A stretch of 48,311 bases of DNA from JARRQB01 sp965368585 (GCA_965368585.1 CBDUNM010000022.1:1-48311), one strand, 5' to 3'. Counted from the stretch's first letter, positions 16,316 to 26,392 are shown. Translations and numbers: made by a program. The notes: generated by a model not told the origin, from the sequence alone.

Positions 16316-17962
16316 ATGATCAACGAGACCGATGCCTGGAAAGAACTCGAGACCCACTGGCAGGAGACCAAAGCGCTCCGGATGCGTGATCTGTTCGCGG
16401 AAGACGATGCCCGATGCGAACGCTACCAGTTGCAACGCTGCGGTATCACGCTTGACTACGCCAAGAACCTGATCACCGATCAAACGCTGAAGAAGCTGAT
16501 CGCGCTGGCCGACGCGGCCGACGTGCCGGGCTGGACCATGCGTATGTTCTCCGGCGAGCATATCAATACCACCGAAGATCGCGCGGTTCTGCATGTCGCG
16601 TTGCGCAATCTGGGCAAACGCATCTACCGCGTCGATGGCAAAGATGTGATGCCGGACGTGCGCGCAGTGCTCGATCATATGCGCGACTTTTCGGAGAAGG
16701 TGCGTGGCGGCACCTGGCTGGGTTACTCGGGACGACCGATCACCGACGTCGTCAATATCGGCATTGGGGGTTCGAACCTTGGCCCGCTGATGGTCTGCGA
16801 GGCGTTGGCCGCCTATCAATCTGCGACGCCAAGGCCGCATTTCGTTTCGAATGTTGACGGGACGCATCTGACCGAGACCTTGCGAAATCTGGACCCGGAA
16901 ACGACCCTCTTTATTGTCGCCTCAAAGACGTTTACGACGCAGGAAACTTTGACCAACGCGCATTCCGCTCGCCGGTGGTGTGTCAACCACCTGGGTACGG
17001 AAGGCGCGGTCGCCAAACATTTTGTGGCGGTTTCGACGAATATCGAAGAGGTGACTCGGTTCGGTATACGACCGGAGAACATCTTTGAGTTCTGGGATTG
17101 GGTTGGCGGTCGTTATTCGATGTGGTCGGCCATCGGTTTGCCCATCGCGTTGGCCGTCGGCATGGACGAGTACGAGAACCTCTTGAAAGGTGCTCATGCG
17201 ATGGATGAACATTTTCGCTCGGCCGACCTGAGCGAAAACATGCCGGTTATTCTCGCCTTGTTGGGTGTGTGGTACAACAACTTCGCCGGTGCCACTTCGC
17301 ACGCAATCCTGCCTTACGATCAGTACTTGAAATATCTGCCAGCTTATTTGCAGCAAGCGGATATGGAAAGCAATGGCAAACGTGTAACGCGCAACGGCGA
17401 AGTTATACCTTACTCAACCGGCGCCATCATTTGGGGACAGGCGGGCACAGATGGCCAGCACGCGTTTTACCAATTGATCCACCAGGGGACGCATTTCATT
17501 CCGTGCGACTTTATCGTGCCGTTAAACAGTCACCATAAGTTATCCGATCATCACGACAAGCTTGTGGCGAACTGTTTCGCGCAGGCGGAGGCCCTGATGC
17601 GTGGTCGCACCATCGAGGAGGCGAGGGCGGAACTGGCGGCCAAAAAGTACTCGGAGATTCAAATTGACGCGCTCGCGCCGCATCGCGTATTCCTTGGTAA
17701 CCGTCCGAGCAATACGATTTTGGTCAATACGCTGGACGCAACCACCCTGGGCGCCCTGATCGCTCTTTACGAGCATAAGATTTTCGTGCAGGGCGTTATC
17801 TGGGGCATCAATTCGTTCGATCAGTGGGGCGTGGAGTTGGGCAAGCAGCTTGCCCAGGATATTCTGAATGAGTTCTCTACCGATCGCCGTGGTCAACACG
17901 ACTGTTCGACCAGGGAACTGATTGCCCGATATTGTGCCAATCGGTCGGAAACTGCCGATTGA
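16316..17962 (+). CDS. pgi: Glucose-6-phosphate isomerase
   Basis: Pgi interconverts glucose-6-phosphate and fructose-6-phosphate. At 548 residues it matches the E. coli enzyme (549). The phosphate-binding signature GIGGSNLGP lies at about 149-157. The PGI signature with catalytic Glu and His region appears in GQAGTDGQHAFYQLIHQGT, and the C-terminal SFDQWGVELGKQLA carries the active-site Lys. The ATG at 16316 gives the standard N-terminus. It is monocistronic, converging with the GGDEF/EAL gene 42 bases downstream. Confidence 0.97.
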   Translation: MINETDAWKELETHWQETKALRMRDLFAEDDARCERYQLQRCGITLDYAKNLITDQTLKKLIALADAADVPGWTMRMFSGEHINTTEDRAVLHVALRNLGKRIYRVDGKDVMPDVRAVLDHMRDFSEKVRGGTWLGYSGRPITDVVNIGIGGSNLGPLMVCEALAAYQSATPRPHFVSNVDGTHLTETLRNLDPETTLFIVASKTFTTQETLTNAHSARRWCVNHLGTEGAVAKHFVAVSTNIEEVTRFGIRPENIFEFWDWVGGRYSMWSAIGLPIALAVGMDEYENLLKGAHAMDEHFRSADLSENMPVILALLGVWYNNFAGATSHAILPYDQYLKYLPAYLQQADMESNGKRVTRNGEVIPYSTGAIIWGQAGTDGQHAFYQLIHQGTHFIPCDFIVPLNSHHKLSDHHDKLVANCFAQAEALMRGRTIEEARAELAAKKYSEIQIDALAPHRVFLGNRPSNTILVNTLDATTLGALIALYEHKIFVQGVIWGINSFDQWGVELGKQLAQDILNEFSTDRRGQHDCSTRELIARYCANRSETAD

Positions 17963-18004
17963 CTCGCCGACAGCCGGTATGGCGGAATCGGGCTTTGGCC
18001 GGAG

Positions 18005-21000
18005 CTACGCCTTGCGGTGTCTCATTGCGATGCGTTTCGGCCAACTCACGATGTTCGACGCGGTCTTGACCTCCCACGAATTTCCCGTGTCGAGCATGGC
18101 CGTAATCTCGTCGGTCGAAACAGGCCTGGAGAAAAAATAACCCTGCACTTCGTCGCAGCCCAGCCCCCGCAATGCCAGCCATTGCTCTCGAGTCTCGACG
18201 CCCTCCGCCACGACTGTGAGACCCAGGCTTTGCGCCATCGTGATAATGCCGGTGATCAAGCCGCGCGAATCACGTCGCTGGCCAAGGTCGGCCACAAACG
18301 TACGGTCGATCTTCACGGCCGTTACCGGTAGATCGCGTAACTGGCTGATTGAAGAATAGCCTGTGCCGAAGTCGTCGATTGACACTTTGACACCCAGTTC
18401 ACGCAGTCGGCGTAAAGCAGTAATGCCTGCGGATGACCGATCCATCAACACGGATTCGGTGATTTCAAGTTCCAGCCGATGCGGAGCAATACCTTTGTTT
18501 CCGATGGTGCGCAGGATTCGGTCGAGGAATAAATCGCCCTGCTTGAGTTCGACCGCAGACACGTTGATCGCCACGTCGATATCGTGATTTGCCGACTCCC
18601 ACGTCGCGAGCTGATCGCAAGCGGTATCCGCCAGCCACTCGCCGATCGAGTGGATCAGGCCGGCTTCTTCGGCAAGTGGAATAAACTCGTTCGGCATCAG
18701 TATCTTGCCGCTGTCGTGAAGTCGAATCAGCGCTTCCGCCGATACGATTTTTCCGGACTTTGCCTCCATTCGCGGCTGATAGTGGATTTCGAATCTGCGG
18801 CTTTCCAGCGCTTGGCGCAAGCGGCTTTCCTGTTGCAGGCGCCCCAGTGCCTTGCGGTTGAAATTGGCATCGTAGAACAGCCAGCGATTCTGCGCTCCGG
18901 TGCGCTTCGCCTCGCGTCGGGCGGAACTGGCGTTCTTCAGCAGAACCTCTGCTGAATCGCTATCCTGCGGAAACACACTCACACCGAGGCAGGCATTCGG
19001 GTAGATCTCGACGCCCTCGATCTCGGCGGGTTTCTTGAGCTCGTTGATGATTCGTTCGACTATCCTCGGTATGGTGTCGTTATCCGGGATATCGGCGAGC
19101 GAAATACCGAATTCGTCATTCGATATACGCGATATCGTCACGGTGGCCGACGGTTTGGTGAGCATGGCCACGGTGTCCTCATCGCGCAGTACATGGCTCA
19201 GGCGCGTCGCGACGAGTTGCAGCAGGAAATTGCCGCCGTGCTCCCCGACCGCCTCGTTGACTTGGCTGAATTGATCCAGGTCGACCGAAATCACCGTCAC
19301 CAACTTTTCGTTGCGTTTCGAGCGTGCGATGGCCTGCGTAATTCGATCGAAAAACAGTAGCCGATTGGGCAGTCCCGTCAGGCTGTCCCTGCCGTATTGT
19401 TGACGCAGTTCGCGATCGCGGTCTTCGAGACGAAGTTCGAGATCGTGAATTTGGGCGCGCAGGGCGCGGGCTTCTTCGTCGCCTTCGGGAACTGCTGCCA
19501 CCTGCTCTTTTCCGGCCGTGTCGGGAGCGCTCTCCATCGCGCCTGCTTCCTCGGGAGTTTCCCAGAAGACGACCTTGTTGCGTCCCGTCTGCTTCGCTTT
19601 GTACAGCGCCTGATCGGCCTGGTTGACCAGTTCGGCCGGGTCCGGGGTGGTTGGGTTGATCTCCGCTACCCCCAGGCTGGCCGTAAAGCGCAGGCCCGAG
19701 GTGAACCTGGCGGAGGAAGATTCGTATATTTCGGAGCGCAAACGCTCAGCGACCGCCAGCGCCTCCTGGCGATTCAGTCCAGGTAAAACGACGCAGAATT
19801 CTTCACCGCCGTAGCGTCCCACGATGTCCTCGCCACGCGTCGTGACCTCGAGCACTTCGGCCACAATCTTGATGACTTTGTCGCCCACGGCATGACCGTA
19901 TCGGTCGTTGACGGACTTAAAGTGGTCAATGTCGGTCATGATGCAGCACAGCGGTTCGTCGTGACGAACGGCATGGGCGAACAGGGCTTCGAAACGTTCG
20001 AAAAAGGTGCGGCGGTTGAACGAACCGGTGAGCGGGTCGCGCGTTGCGAGACGCTCGAGTTCGTGATTCTGTTTACGGACTTCTTCTTCCGACGCGGCCA
20101 ATCGCTTGATGGTTTGCTCGAGCTCGGAATTCTTCTGCTCCATGGCCGATACATCATCGAAGGTCACCAGTGCGCCGCGCGATTTGCCCTTTGCGTCCCG
20201 GATGGCGCCGCAATTGACGATGAACGTCACCGGATCCTGTCCCGCCGGATGGTAGTGTACCGGGATGGTGGACTGCTGCAGGCCGTCCCTGAGTGTCAGC
20301 AACCAAGGGAGTTCGTCCTGGTCGACGTTCTTTACCCATGAGAACGAAGACGCCGACTTGCCGATGATATCCGCGATGGTAATATCCAGCTTGTCGGCGA
20401 ACGGCGCGTTGGCCAGGATAATCCGTTCTTTCGAGTCGAGAATGAGAACACCTTCCGTCAACGTATCGAAGGCGGCTTTCACGCGATCCGGAACTACCGA
20501 CTGAGGGTCCAGAACCGCCAGTGCGCGCCGATGGACATAACGGAACGCAAAAAAGGCGGCGACCGCGAAAAACGGGATCAACGCCAAACCCGACCTGACG
20601 AAGCGCTCGCTGAATGTGCTGCCCGACAATGGCGAAAAGCGCAACTCTACCGCTCCCCAGTACTGGTCACGCTTGTAGATGGGGACCTGAACCTGTGTGG
20701 TGGTCGATCCCTCGTCCTGTTCCTGGGTCCATTCCCGTTCGTGCGCGCCTACTTGACTGATGAGTCGGCCGTCGGCGCGACGCAGGCCGACAGATAGTAG
20801 CTGGTTTTCGCGGCTTACGACTTCTTCCATCGTTGCTTGTACGGTGGCGAAATCGCTGCGTCCGGCAGACACCGATAGTTGTACGGCGAGCGACTCGGCG
20901 AAGTGCTTGCGGGCTTGCATGCGTTCGCCGACCGCGTCGGGGATCAGGCCGAAGATGTCTGCAAGCAACAATATGGTTGCCGCGAGCGACGCAAGTCCCA

Positions 21001-21025
21001 GGCTTAGGCGAGTGGCCGGTGACAT
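18005..21025 (-). CDS. Membrane-bound PAS-GGDEF-GGDEF(degenerate)-EAL protein
   Basis: A 1006-residue cyclic-di-GMP protein. Residues ~7-30 and ~145-162 are membrane helices enclosing a ~115-residue periplasmic sensor. A PAS domain follows at ~183-295 (TEGVLILDSKERIILAN), then a coiled coil. The first GGDEF domain (~325-488) has an intact active site GGEEF at 406-410 and an RGED inhibitory site five residues before it, so it probably makes c-di-GMP. After a Glu-rich linker a second GGDEF domain (~545-718) has SNDEF (635-639) in place of GGDEF and lacks the normal metal and substrate residues. The EAL domain (~738-980) keeps SAEAL, the ITE motif and DDFGTGYSS, so it looks able to hydrolyse c-di-GMP. 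The target process is unknown. Confidence 0.93.
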   Translation of the reverse strand: MSPATRLSLGLASLAATILLLADIFGLIPDAVGERMQARKHFAESLAVQLSVSAGRSDFATVQATMEEVVSRENQLLSVGLRRADGRLISQVGAHEREWTQEQDEGSTTTQVQVPIYKRDQYWGAVELRFSPLSGSTFSERFVRSGLALIPFFAVAAFFAFRYVHRRALAVLDPQSVVPDRVKAAFDTLTEGVLILDSKERIILANAPFADKLDITIADIIGKSASSFSWVKNVDQDELPWLLTLRDGLQQSTIPVHYHPAGQDPVTFIVNCGAIRDAKGKSRGALVTFDDVSAMEQKNSELEQTIKRLAASEEEVRKQNHELERLATRDPLTGSFNRRTFFERFEALFAHAVRHDEPLCCIMTDIDHFKSVNDRYGHAVGDKVIKIVAEVLEVTTRGEDIVGRYGGEEFCVVLPGLNRQEALAVAERLRSEIYESSSARFTSGLRFTASLGVAEINPTTPDPAELVNQADQALYKAKQTGRNKVVFWETPEEAGAMESAPDTAGKEQVAAVPEGDEEARALRAQIHDLELRLEDRDRELRQQYGRDSLTGLPNRLLFFDRITQAIARSKRNEKLVTVISVDLDQFSQVNEAVGEHGGNFLLQLVATRLSHVLRDEDTVAMLTKPSATVTISRISNDEFGISLADIPDNDTIPRIVERIINELKKPAEIEGVEIYPNACLGVSVFPQDSDSAEVLLKNASSARREAKRTGAQNRWLFYDANFNRKALGRLQQESRLRQALESRRFEIHYQPRMEAKSGKIVSAEALIRLHDSGKILMPNEFIPLAEEAGLIHSIGEWLADTACDQLATWESANHDIDVAINVSAVELKQGDLFLDRILRTIGNKGIAPHRLELEITESVLMDRSSAGITALRRLRELGVKVSIDDFGTGYSSISQLRDLPVTAVKIDRTFVADLGQRRDSRGLITGIITMAQSLGLTVVAEGVETREQWLALRGLGCDEVQGYFFSRPVSTDEITAMLDTGNSWEVKTASNIVSWPKRIAMRHRKA

Positions 21026-21733
21026 GACTTATCTAACCGTCGCGTTTCCGACGCGAAGTAGATTGCGTCCGGCCGTCGAAGTTCGAGTTTTTGCGCCGAT
21101 AACGCTGACGGTTTCGAAGGCCGCACTTTGCAGCCGGTTAACGCGTCGACCTGGGTATAGGGTATGTCCGTCGTTTTCATGATTGGCGATCCCGGAAAGC
21201 CGCGCGGAGGCTCGTTGGCAACAGCCGCGGGACGCGCGCAATGCGGCGCATCGGAAGCGGCCTGAAGCCCGGCGCGCCGCGTATTCGATGTCGTTGTTTG
21301 AGCCTTTGTTCACGTGCACTCTTAGGGGGAAACTCCTGCATTTCATCGTTACCAGAAAGGTATCGACGCGGGTGCGAAATTCTTAATCCTGGTCACGCGC
21401 GCCGCGCGTACCTGACACCGGTGTAGGCAAGGAGTGCGCGGCGTTTGTCGTCGCGATTTGCGGTGAAATGGGTGCCGCAGCAGAAGTAAAGGTTGTAGTT
21501 CGACCCCTACGGAGGCGTTCGAGCGTGATTTTCTCAGGGGACCCAAAGGTGGGCGATCACGTGTGCTGGGGTGACGCGCTGCCCGACAAGCCGGTTCCAC
21601 TGTACGCAAACCCGGTGCCGCTCAGCGCGAAAATAGGTGGGCGGACGTAAGCATTAACCCGGGACGCGGGGCGTGCGCCTCTGGAGCGCAGGCAGGTTGA
21701 GGACGGTTTGCGTCCGAACAGGTTCTTCAACCG
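21026..21733. other. Gene-free region between GGDEF/EAL gene and tRNA-Pro
   Basis: About 700 bases hold no gene I can support; the short frames present are not protein-like. It contains the upstream region of the GGDEF/EAL gene and the downstream region of tRNA-Pro. A small GC palindrome (ACGCGCG C CGCGCGT, near 21396) is the only structure noted. Confidence 0.45.
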
Positions 21734-21810
<77 letters not shown>

Positions 21811-21820
21811 ACGATTGATT

Positions 21821-22789
21821 CTAACTTTTACGGTTTACGGCGAATCTCGCCAATGCCGCCAATGCACTGCGAAACGCCGACGGTGGCAATTGGTCCAACA
21901 TGCTGCTGGCCAAATCCGCTTCAGCCCCCGCAAGGCGCGCAGTGTAGTCGATGGCGTCTGTCGATTCAACGGCCGCCATGACCTTTTCAACCTGATCTCG
22001 TCCGCCTGTTGCGATGGCCTTTCGAATCAGATCCCTTTGCGTTTCACTGCCGACGGCCATGGCCCGGATCAGCGGCAATGTAGGTTTGCCCTCGGCGAGA
22101 TCGTCGCCAATGTTTTTACCGATGTCCTTGTCTGAACTGCCATAGTCGAGCGCGTCGTCGACCATTTGAAATGCCATGCCCAGATGGAACCCATAGTCAG
22201 CCAGGGCTTGTTCCTGAGCCGGTTGTACACCCGCGATCATGCCGCCAAGCCGGGCCCCGGCTTCGAATAATGTGGCTGTTTTGCGTCGTATGACTTCGCG
22301 ATACCGATCTTCATCGGTGTCCGGGTCGTTGCAGTTGAGCAACTGCAACACTTCGCCTTCGGCGATCCGATTGGTCGCGTGGGAGAGAACGTCCATCACC
22401 CGCATCGATTGCACGTCCACCATCATTTCAAATGATCGTGAATACAGGAAATCACCCACCAGCACGCTGGCTGCGTTACCCCACAGGTTATTCGCGGTGT
22501 CGCGACTGCGGCGCTTTTCCGAGTCGTCCACCACGTCGTCGTGCAGTAGTGTTGCAGTGTGTATAAACTCGACGATGGCGGCAAGATCGACGTGCCGAGC
22601 ACCCTGGTAGCCCATTGCGCGCGCGGCCAGCAGGACGATCATCGGGCGCAGGCGTTTTCCGCCGCTGTTCACGATGTAGTGGCCGACCTGGTTGATCAGT
22701 ACGACATCCGACTGCAAGCGGTCCAGTATCAAATGGTCGGTAGCTTTTAGGTCATCCGCAATCAGATCGCGAATCGTGGTTAGCTCCAT
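21821..22789 (-). CDS. ispB: Octaprenyl/polyprenyl diphosphate synthase
   Basis: This 322-residue trans-isoprenyl diphosphate synthase makes the side chain of ubiquinone. Both Asp-rich magnesium sites are visible, LLHDDVVDDSEKRR near residues 82-95 and QMVDDALDYG near 208-217, as is GGKRLRP near the N-terminus. The small residue pattern before the first Asp motif (FIHTATLLHDDVVD) is that of long-chain synthases. It diverges from rplU, the usual gammaproteobacterial arrangement, and is followed at once by tRNA-Pro. Confidence 0.95.
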   Translation of the reverse strand: MELTTIRDLIADDLKATDHLILDRLQSDVVLINQVGHYIVNSGGKRLRPMIVLLAARAMGYQGARHVDLAAIVEFIHTATLLHDDVVDDSEKRRSRDTANNLWGNAASVLVGDFLYSRSFEMMVDVQSMRVMDVLSHATNRIAEGEVLQLLNCNDPDTDEDRYREVIRRKTATLFEAGARLGGMIAGVQPAQEQALADYGFHLGMAFQMVDDALDYGSSDKDIGKNIGDDLAEGKPTLPLIRAMAVGSETQRDLIRKAIATGGRDQVEKVMAAVESTDAIDYTARLAGAEADLASSMLDQLPPSAFRSALAALARFAVNRKS

Positions 22790-22902
22790 AGTCGCTTATT
22801 TTGCCGAGCAAAAAACTGTCGGCATGCTAGGTAAGGGGGGAGCGGGGTGTCAAGCGCCGCGCTCGGATAGCTACGCGTACCACGTGTCGGTTGGGAGCAG
22901 GG

Positions 22903-22931
22903 TTGACCTGGTTGGTACGAGTACGTATTAT
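22903..22931 (+). promoter_or_regulatory. Sigma-70 promoter of rplU-rpmA
   Basis: TTGACC at 22903-22908 and TATTAT at 22926-22931 are separated by exactly 17 bases, each one base from consensus. They sit 62 bases upstream of the rplU start, on the right strand. This is one of the clearest promoters in the window. Confidence 0.7.
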
Positions 22932-22993
22932 CTCGCGTCTTTCCGTCGGCTCTTATCGTGCCGGGCGGGATCGTGATTCTGGAGAACGTCCGA

Positions 22994-23308
22994 ATGTATG
23001 CGGTAATCAAGACCGGGGGCAAGCAGTACCGTGTGTCCGAAGGCAGTACCCTGAAAGTCGAAAAGATCGACGCTGCCGAAGGCGAGAACGTGGAATTGGA
23101 CAAGGTGCTGATAATCGCCAATGGCGACGACGTCACGGTCGGTCGACCATACGTGGAAGGTGGTAAAGTGACGGCGACCGTCAAATCGCACGGCCGGGGG
23201 CCCAAAGTTCGGATCATAAAATTCCGCCGTCGCAAGCATCACCTGAAGCGCCAAGGGCATCGCCAGTCGTTTACCGAACTGGTCGTGACCGGCATCAACA
23301 CGGACTAA
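22994..23308 (+). CDS. rplU: 50S ribosomal protein L21
   Basis: L21 binds 23S rRNA in the large subunit. The 104-residue protein begins MYAVIKTGGKQYRV, the unmistakable L21 start, and has the basic FRRRKHHLKRQGHRQ segment in its C-terminal half. The frame opens at 22958, but the ATG at 22994 matches all relatives. It is followed 29 bases later by rpmA, with a shared promoter. Confidence 0.98.
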   Translation: MYAVIKTGGKQYRVSEGSTLKVEKIDAAEGENVELDKVLIIANGDDVTVGRPYVEGGKVTATVKSHGRGPKVRIIKFRRRKHHLKRQGHRQSFTELVVTGINTD

Positions 23309-23337
23309 ACACGACGCCTTAGTCAGGAGTTTCGAAG

Positions 23338-23595
23338 ATGGCACACAAAAAAGCAGGCGGCAGCTCCCGTAACGGCCGCGATTCTGAGTCCAAGCGCCTC
23401 GGCGTGAAGGTTTTCGGCGGCCAAGCGGTCAAGGCCGGGAACATCATCGTTCGCCAGCGCGGCACCCGGGTGCATGCCGGGGTAAATGTCGGCTGCGGCC
23501 GTGACCATACGCTGTTCGCCACAGCTGACGGTGTGCTCAAATTCGAAGTCAAAGGTCCGAAGAACCGCAAGTTCGTCAGCGTCTATCCCGCTTAA
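23338..23595 (+). CDS. rpmA: 50S ribosomal protein L27
   Basis: L27 reaches the peptidyl-transferase centre with its N-terminal tail. The 85-residue protein has the standard start MAHKKAGGSSRNGRDSESKR and the FGGQAVKAGNIIVRQRGT block. The tail needs no cleavage, as is usual in proteobacteria. AGGAG lies about 9 bases upstream of the ATG. A strong terminator follows, so obg is likely transcribed separately. Confidence 0.98.
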   Translation: MAHKKAGGSSRNGRDSESKRLGVKVFGGQAVKAGNIIVRQRGTRVHAGVNVGCGRDHTLFATADGVLKFEVKGPKNRKFVSVYPA

Positions 23596-23619
23596 TCGAA
23601 GCGGGCTTTCGATTTACCG

Positions 23620-23647
23620 GGGCCCCGTCTTTGGACGGGGCCCTTTT
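23620..23647 (+). terminator. Intrinsic terminator after rpmA
   Basis: GGGCCCCGTC and GACGGGGCCC pair perfectly over 10 bases across the loop TTTG and are followed by TTTT. A weaker hairpin (CCCGCTT/AAGCGGG) overlaps the rpmA stop just upstream. Confidence 0.85.
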
Positions 23648-23884
23648 CGTATGGGTATAGCTTTCATTGGGATCCGGTCGTTGACCGTCGCAGATGCTTC
23701 CTGAACTCTTGTCTTGGATGTTAACCCGTCGGGAAGGCACTCGGCCGCGCGCCGGGCAGGCCCGATTCGGCGTGTGGCTGGTTGGTTGCATATGGCCGTC
23801 GCCTGCGCCGTTACGGCGCATTCGGTTCGGGTCCCAGCGGTTCCGCATTACACGTCGTCAGATTGCGCCAAACGGGCTTCCGAC

Positions 23885-24961
23885 GTGAAATTCGTTGACG
23901 AAGCGACCATCCAAGTCGACGCTGGAGACGGCGGTAACGGCTGTGTCAGCTTTCGTCGTGAGAAGTATATTCCTAGAGGCGGTCCGGACGGCGGAGATGG
24001 CGGCGACGGCGGCAGCGTTTACCTGGTCGGAGATGCCGGGTTGAATACGCTGGTTGATTTTCGGCATGCCCGGACACACCGCGCTGAGCGCGGGCAAAAC
24101 GGCATGGGTCGCCAGATGACCGGTCGCAAGGGCGAGGATCTGCGCGTACGGGTTCCGGTGGGTACGCGCGTCACCGATTTGGCAACGGGCGAGTGCCTGG
24201 GCGAAGTCCTCAATGACGCGCAGGAGCTGTTGGTGGCGCGCGGTGGTCGGCATGGGCTCGGAAACATCCACTTCAAATCCAGTACGAATCGTGCGCCGCG
24301 GCAATCGGTTCCGGGCACCCCCGGAGAGCGCCGCGAGCTCCAACTCGAGCTGATCGTCCTGGCCGATGTCGGTCTGCTCGGATTGCCCAATGCCGGTAAA
24401 TCCAGCCTGATCGCCCGGTTATCGAGCGCACGGCCGAAAATAGCGGACTATGCCTTCACGACCCTGTACCCGAATCTCGGCGTGGTGCGAATCGATACCG
24501 AACGCAGTTTTGTGGTTGCCGACATCCCGGGCATTATCGAGGGGGCCGCCGAGGGTGCCGGATTGGGTGTGCAGTTCCTAAAACATCTCGGGCGCACCCG
24601 TTTATTGCTCCATCTCGTCGACGTCGCTCCGTTCGATGAGACCCAGGATCCGATCACGGCAGTACGCACCATTGTCGCCGAGCTCGCAAAAGTGGAGGGC
24701 GGGTTGATCGACCGCGAGCGATGGCTGGTCCTGACCAAGACCGACTTGCTGGATCAGATGGAGTACGAATCGCGGCGCGACGCGCTGCTCCGTGCTCTGC
24801 AATGGGAGGGTCCCGTGTTTGGCGTGTCGTCGGTCTCCGGCGCCGGGTTGAACGAAATGAAGCACGCCCTGATGAAACGTCTCGAGGCGCTCTGGGTGGA
24901 AGAAAAATCGTCACAGGTGGTCGATCGCGATGACGAAACCTACGATCCGACACGGTCATGA
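23885..24961 (+). CDS. obg: Obg family GTPase (CgtA)
   Basis: Obg is an essential GTPase in late 50S assembly and stress signalling. The 358-residue protein begins KFVDEATIQV, and its Gly-rich Obg fold contains GGPDGGDGGDGG. The G domain shows GLPNAGKSSL (G1), DIPGI (G3) and TKTD (G4). The start is the GTG at 23885; the frame continues upstream to 23714 but without homology, and the ribosome site is weak. The stop overlaps the proB ATG (ATGA). The C-terminal extension is short. Confidence 0.95.
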   Translation: MKFVDEATIQVDAGDGGNGCVSFRREKYIPRGGPDGGDGGDGGSVYLVGDAGLNTLVDFRHARTHRAERGQNGMGRQMTGRKGEDLRVRVPVGTRVTDLATGECLGEVLNDAQELLVARGGRHGLGNIHFKSSTNRAPRQSVPGTPGERRELQLELIVLADVGLLGLPNAGKSSLIARLSSARPKIADYAFTTLYPNLGVVRIDTERSFVVADIPGIIEGAAEGAGLGVQFLKHLGRTRLLLHLVDVAPFDETQDPITAVRTIVAELAKVEGGLIDRERWLVLTKTDLLDQMEYESRRDALLRALQWEGPVFGVSSVSGAGLNEMKHALMKRLEALWVEEKSSQVVDRDDETYDPTRS

Positions 24962-26082
24962 TCACGCGTAGCGATATTCCTCTGACCCGCCGGTGGGTGG
25001 TGAAAATCGGCAGCGCCCTGTTGACGGCGGAAGGGCAGGGGCTGGACCGAACTTCGTTGACCCGCTGGGTGGACCAGATGGCCGACTGGGCAGACGCGGG
25101 CAACGAGTTGGTGTTGGTGTCGTCCGGTGCGGTTGCGGAAGGCATGAGCCGTATGGGCTGGTCGCAAAGACCGCATACACTTCACCAACTGCAGGCGGCC
25201 GCCGCCATCGGGCAGATGGGACTGGTGCGGGCCTGGGAGAGCTGTTTTATGCGACGTGGCCGCCATACGGCGCAGGTGCTGCTGACCCACGATGATTTGG
25301 CGGACCGGCGGCGCTATCTCAACGCGCGCAGTACGTTGCGTGCCTTGCTGGATCTCGGCGTCGTACCCGTGGTGAACGAAAACGATGCCGTCGCCAATGA
25401 AGAACTGCGCCTGGGTGACAACGACACCTTGGCGGCGTTGGTCGCCAATTTGATCGAAGCGGAACTGTTGGTGCTACTGACCGACCAGGACGGTCTTTTC
25501 GACGCGGACCCGCGCCATCGGCCCGACGCGCGGCTGATCGACGAGGCACGGGTGGACGATCGGTCGCTGGACGAAAAGGCTGGTGGCAGTGCGAGCGCGT
25601 TGGGTCGCGGCGGAATGGCAACGAAACTGCGCGCGGCGCGGCTGGCGGCCCGGTCGGGTACGGCGACCGTGATCGCGTCGGGACGAGCCGAGCAGCCTCT
25701 GGCGCGCATTGCGGCGGGCGCCAAGATCGGTACCTTGTTGATTCCGTCGCAAGAGGTCGAGGCGGCGCGCAAGCGATGGCTGGCGGGGCAGCTACAGGTA
25801 CGTGGTCGCCTGACACTGGACGAAGGCGCGGTGCGCGTGCTCCGCGAATCCGGTAGGAGTCTCTTGGCGGTGGGTGTCAGGGCGGTGAGCGGTGACTTCA
25901 AACGCGGCGAAGTGGTCGCCTGCGTCGATGCGAAGGGTCGGGAGGTCGCCCGCGGCCTGATCAACTACAATGCCGACGAAACGCGCCTCATCATGGGTCA
26001 GCCTTCCGGCCAAATCGGTGCAATCCTCGGTTATGTCAGCGACGTGGAGCTGATTCATCGCGATAACCTTGTGCTCGCCTGA
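24958..26082 (+). CDS. proB: Glutamate 5-kinase
   Basis: ProB phosphorylates glutamate, the first and feedback-controlled step of proline synthesis. The 374-residue protein has an amino-acid-kinase domain (VVKIGSALLT, VSSGAVAEGMSRM, NENDAVA, LTDQDGLFDADP, GGMATKLRAA) and a C-terminal PUA domain (about 280-365), as in E. coli. The ATG overlaps the obg stop by 4 bases, so the two are coupled. proA is not in the window. Confidence 0.96.
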   Translation: MITRSDIPLTRRWVVKIGSALLTAEGQGLDRTSLTRWVDQMADWADAGNELVLVSSGAVAEGMSRMGWSQRPHTLHQLQAAAAIGQMGLVRAWESCFMRRGRHTAQVLLTHDDLADRRRYLNARSTLRALLDLGVVPVVNENDAVANEELRLGDNDTLAALVANLIEAELLVLLTDQDGLFDADPRHRPDARLIDEARVDDRSLDEKAGGSASALGRGGMATKLRAARLAARSGTATVIASGRAEQPLARIAAGAKIGTLLIPSQEVEAARKRWLAGQLQVRGRLTLDEGAVRVLRESGRSLLAVGVRAVSGDFKRGEVVACVDAKGREVARGLINYNADETRLIMGQPSGQIGAILGYVSDVELIHRDNLVLA

Positions 26083-26332
26083 GTGAGGGGCCGGTATGCG
26101 GGCGACAGGTCAGATTCGCGGCATAGCGCAAAAGATACCCCGGCCGTGTTCCTTACGACCAGGGATTTTGCCGCCGCTTGGTTGGCAACGCTCTTCCATG
26201 ACGGTGCATCCGTGTTCCGCAGATCCACCATGGATTTGTGTTTGGCGACGGTTATATGTTCGCATTTCCCACGATAAAAATATGTCAGCGATAGTGACCG
26301 CGTGTTGTAGGAAACGGCCTACGACAGTAGTA
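26083..26332. other. proB downstream region
   Basis: About 250 bases after proB carry no supportable gene. Near the end, TGTTGTAGG/CCTACGACA (26303-26326) forms a 9-bp hairpin with one wobble pair, just before the strong bidirectional terminator. Confidence 0.4.
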
Positions 26333-26359
26333 AAAAACCGGCTCTAGGAGCCGGTTTTT
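26333..26359. terminator. Bidirectional terminator between proB and rpsT
   Basis: AAAAACCGGCTC and GAGCCGGTTTTT are perfect 12-base arms around the loop TAG. Read from either side, the stem ends in a T-run, so it can stop proB transcription rightward and rpsT transcription leftward. Confidence 0.88.
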
Positions 26360-26392
26360 CGTGAGGTCATTGTGCGGCGTTTTACCGCGCCG

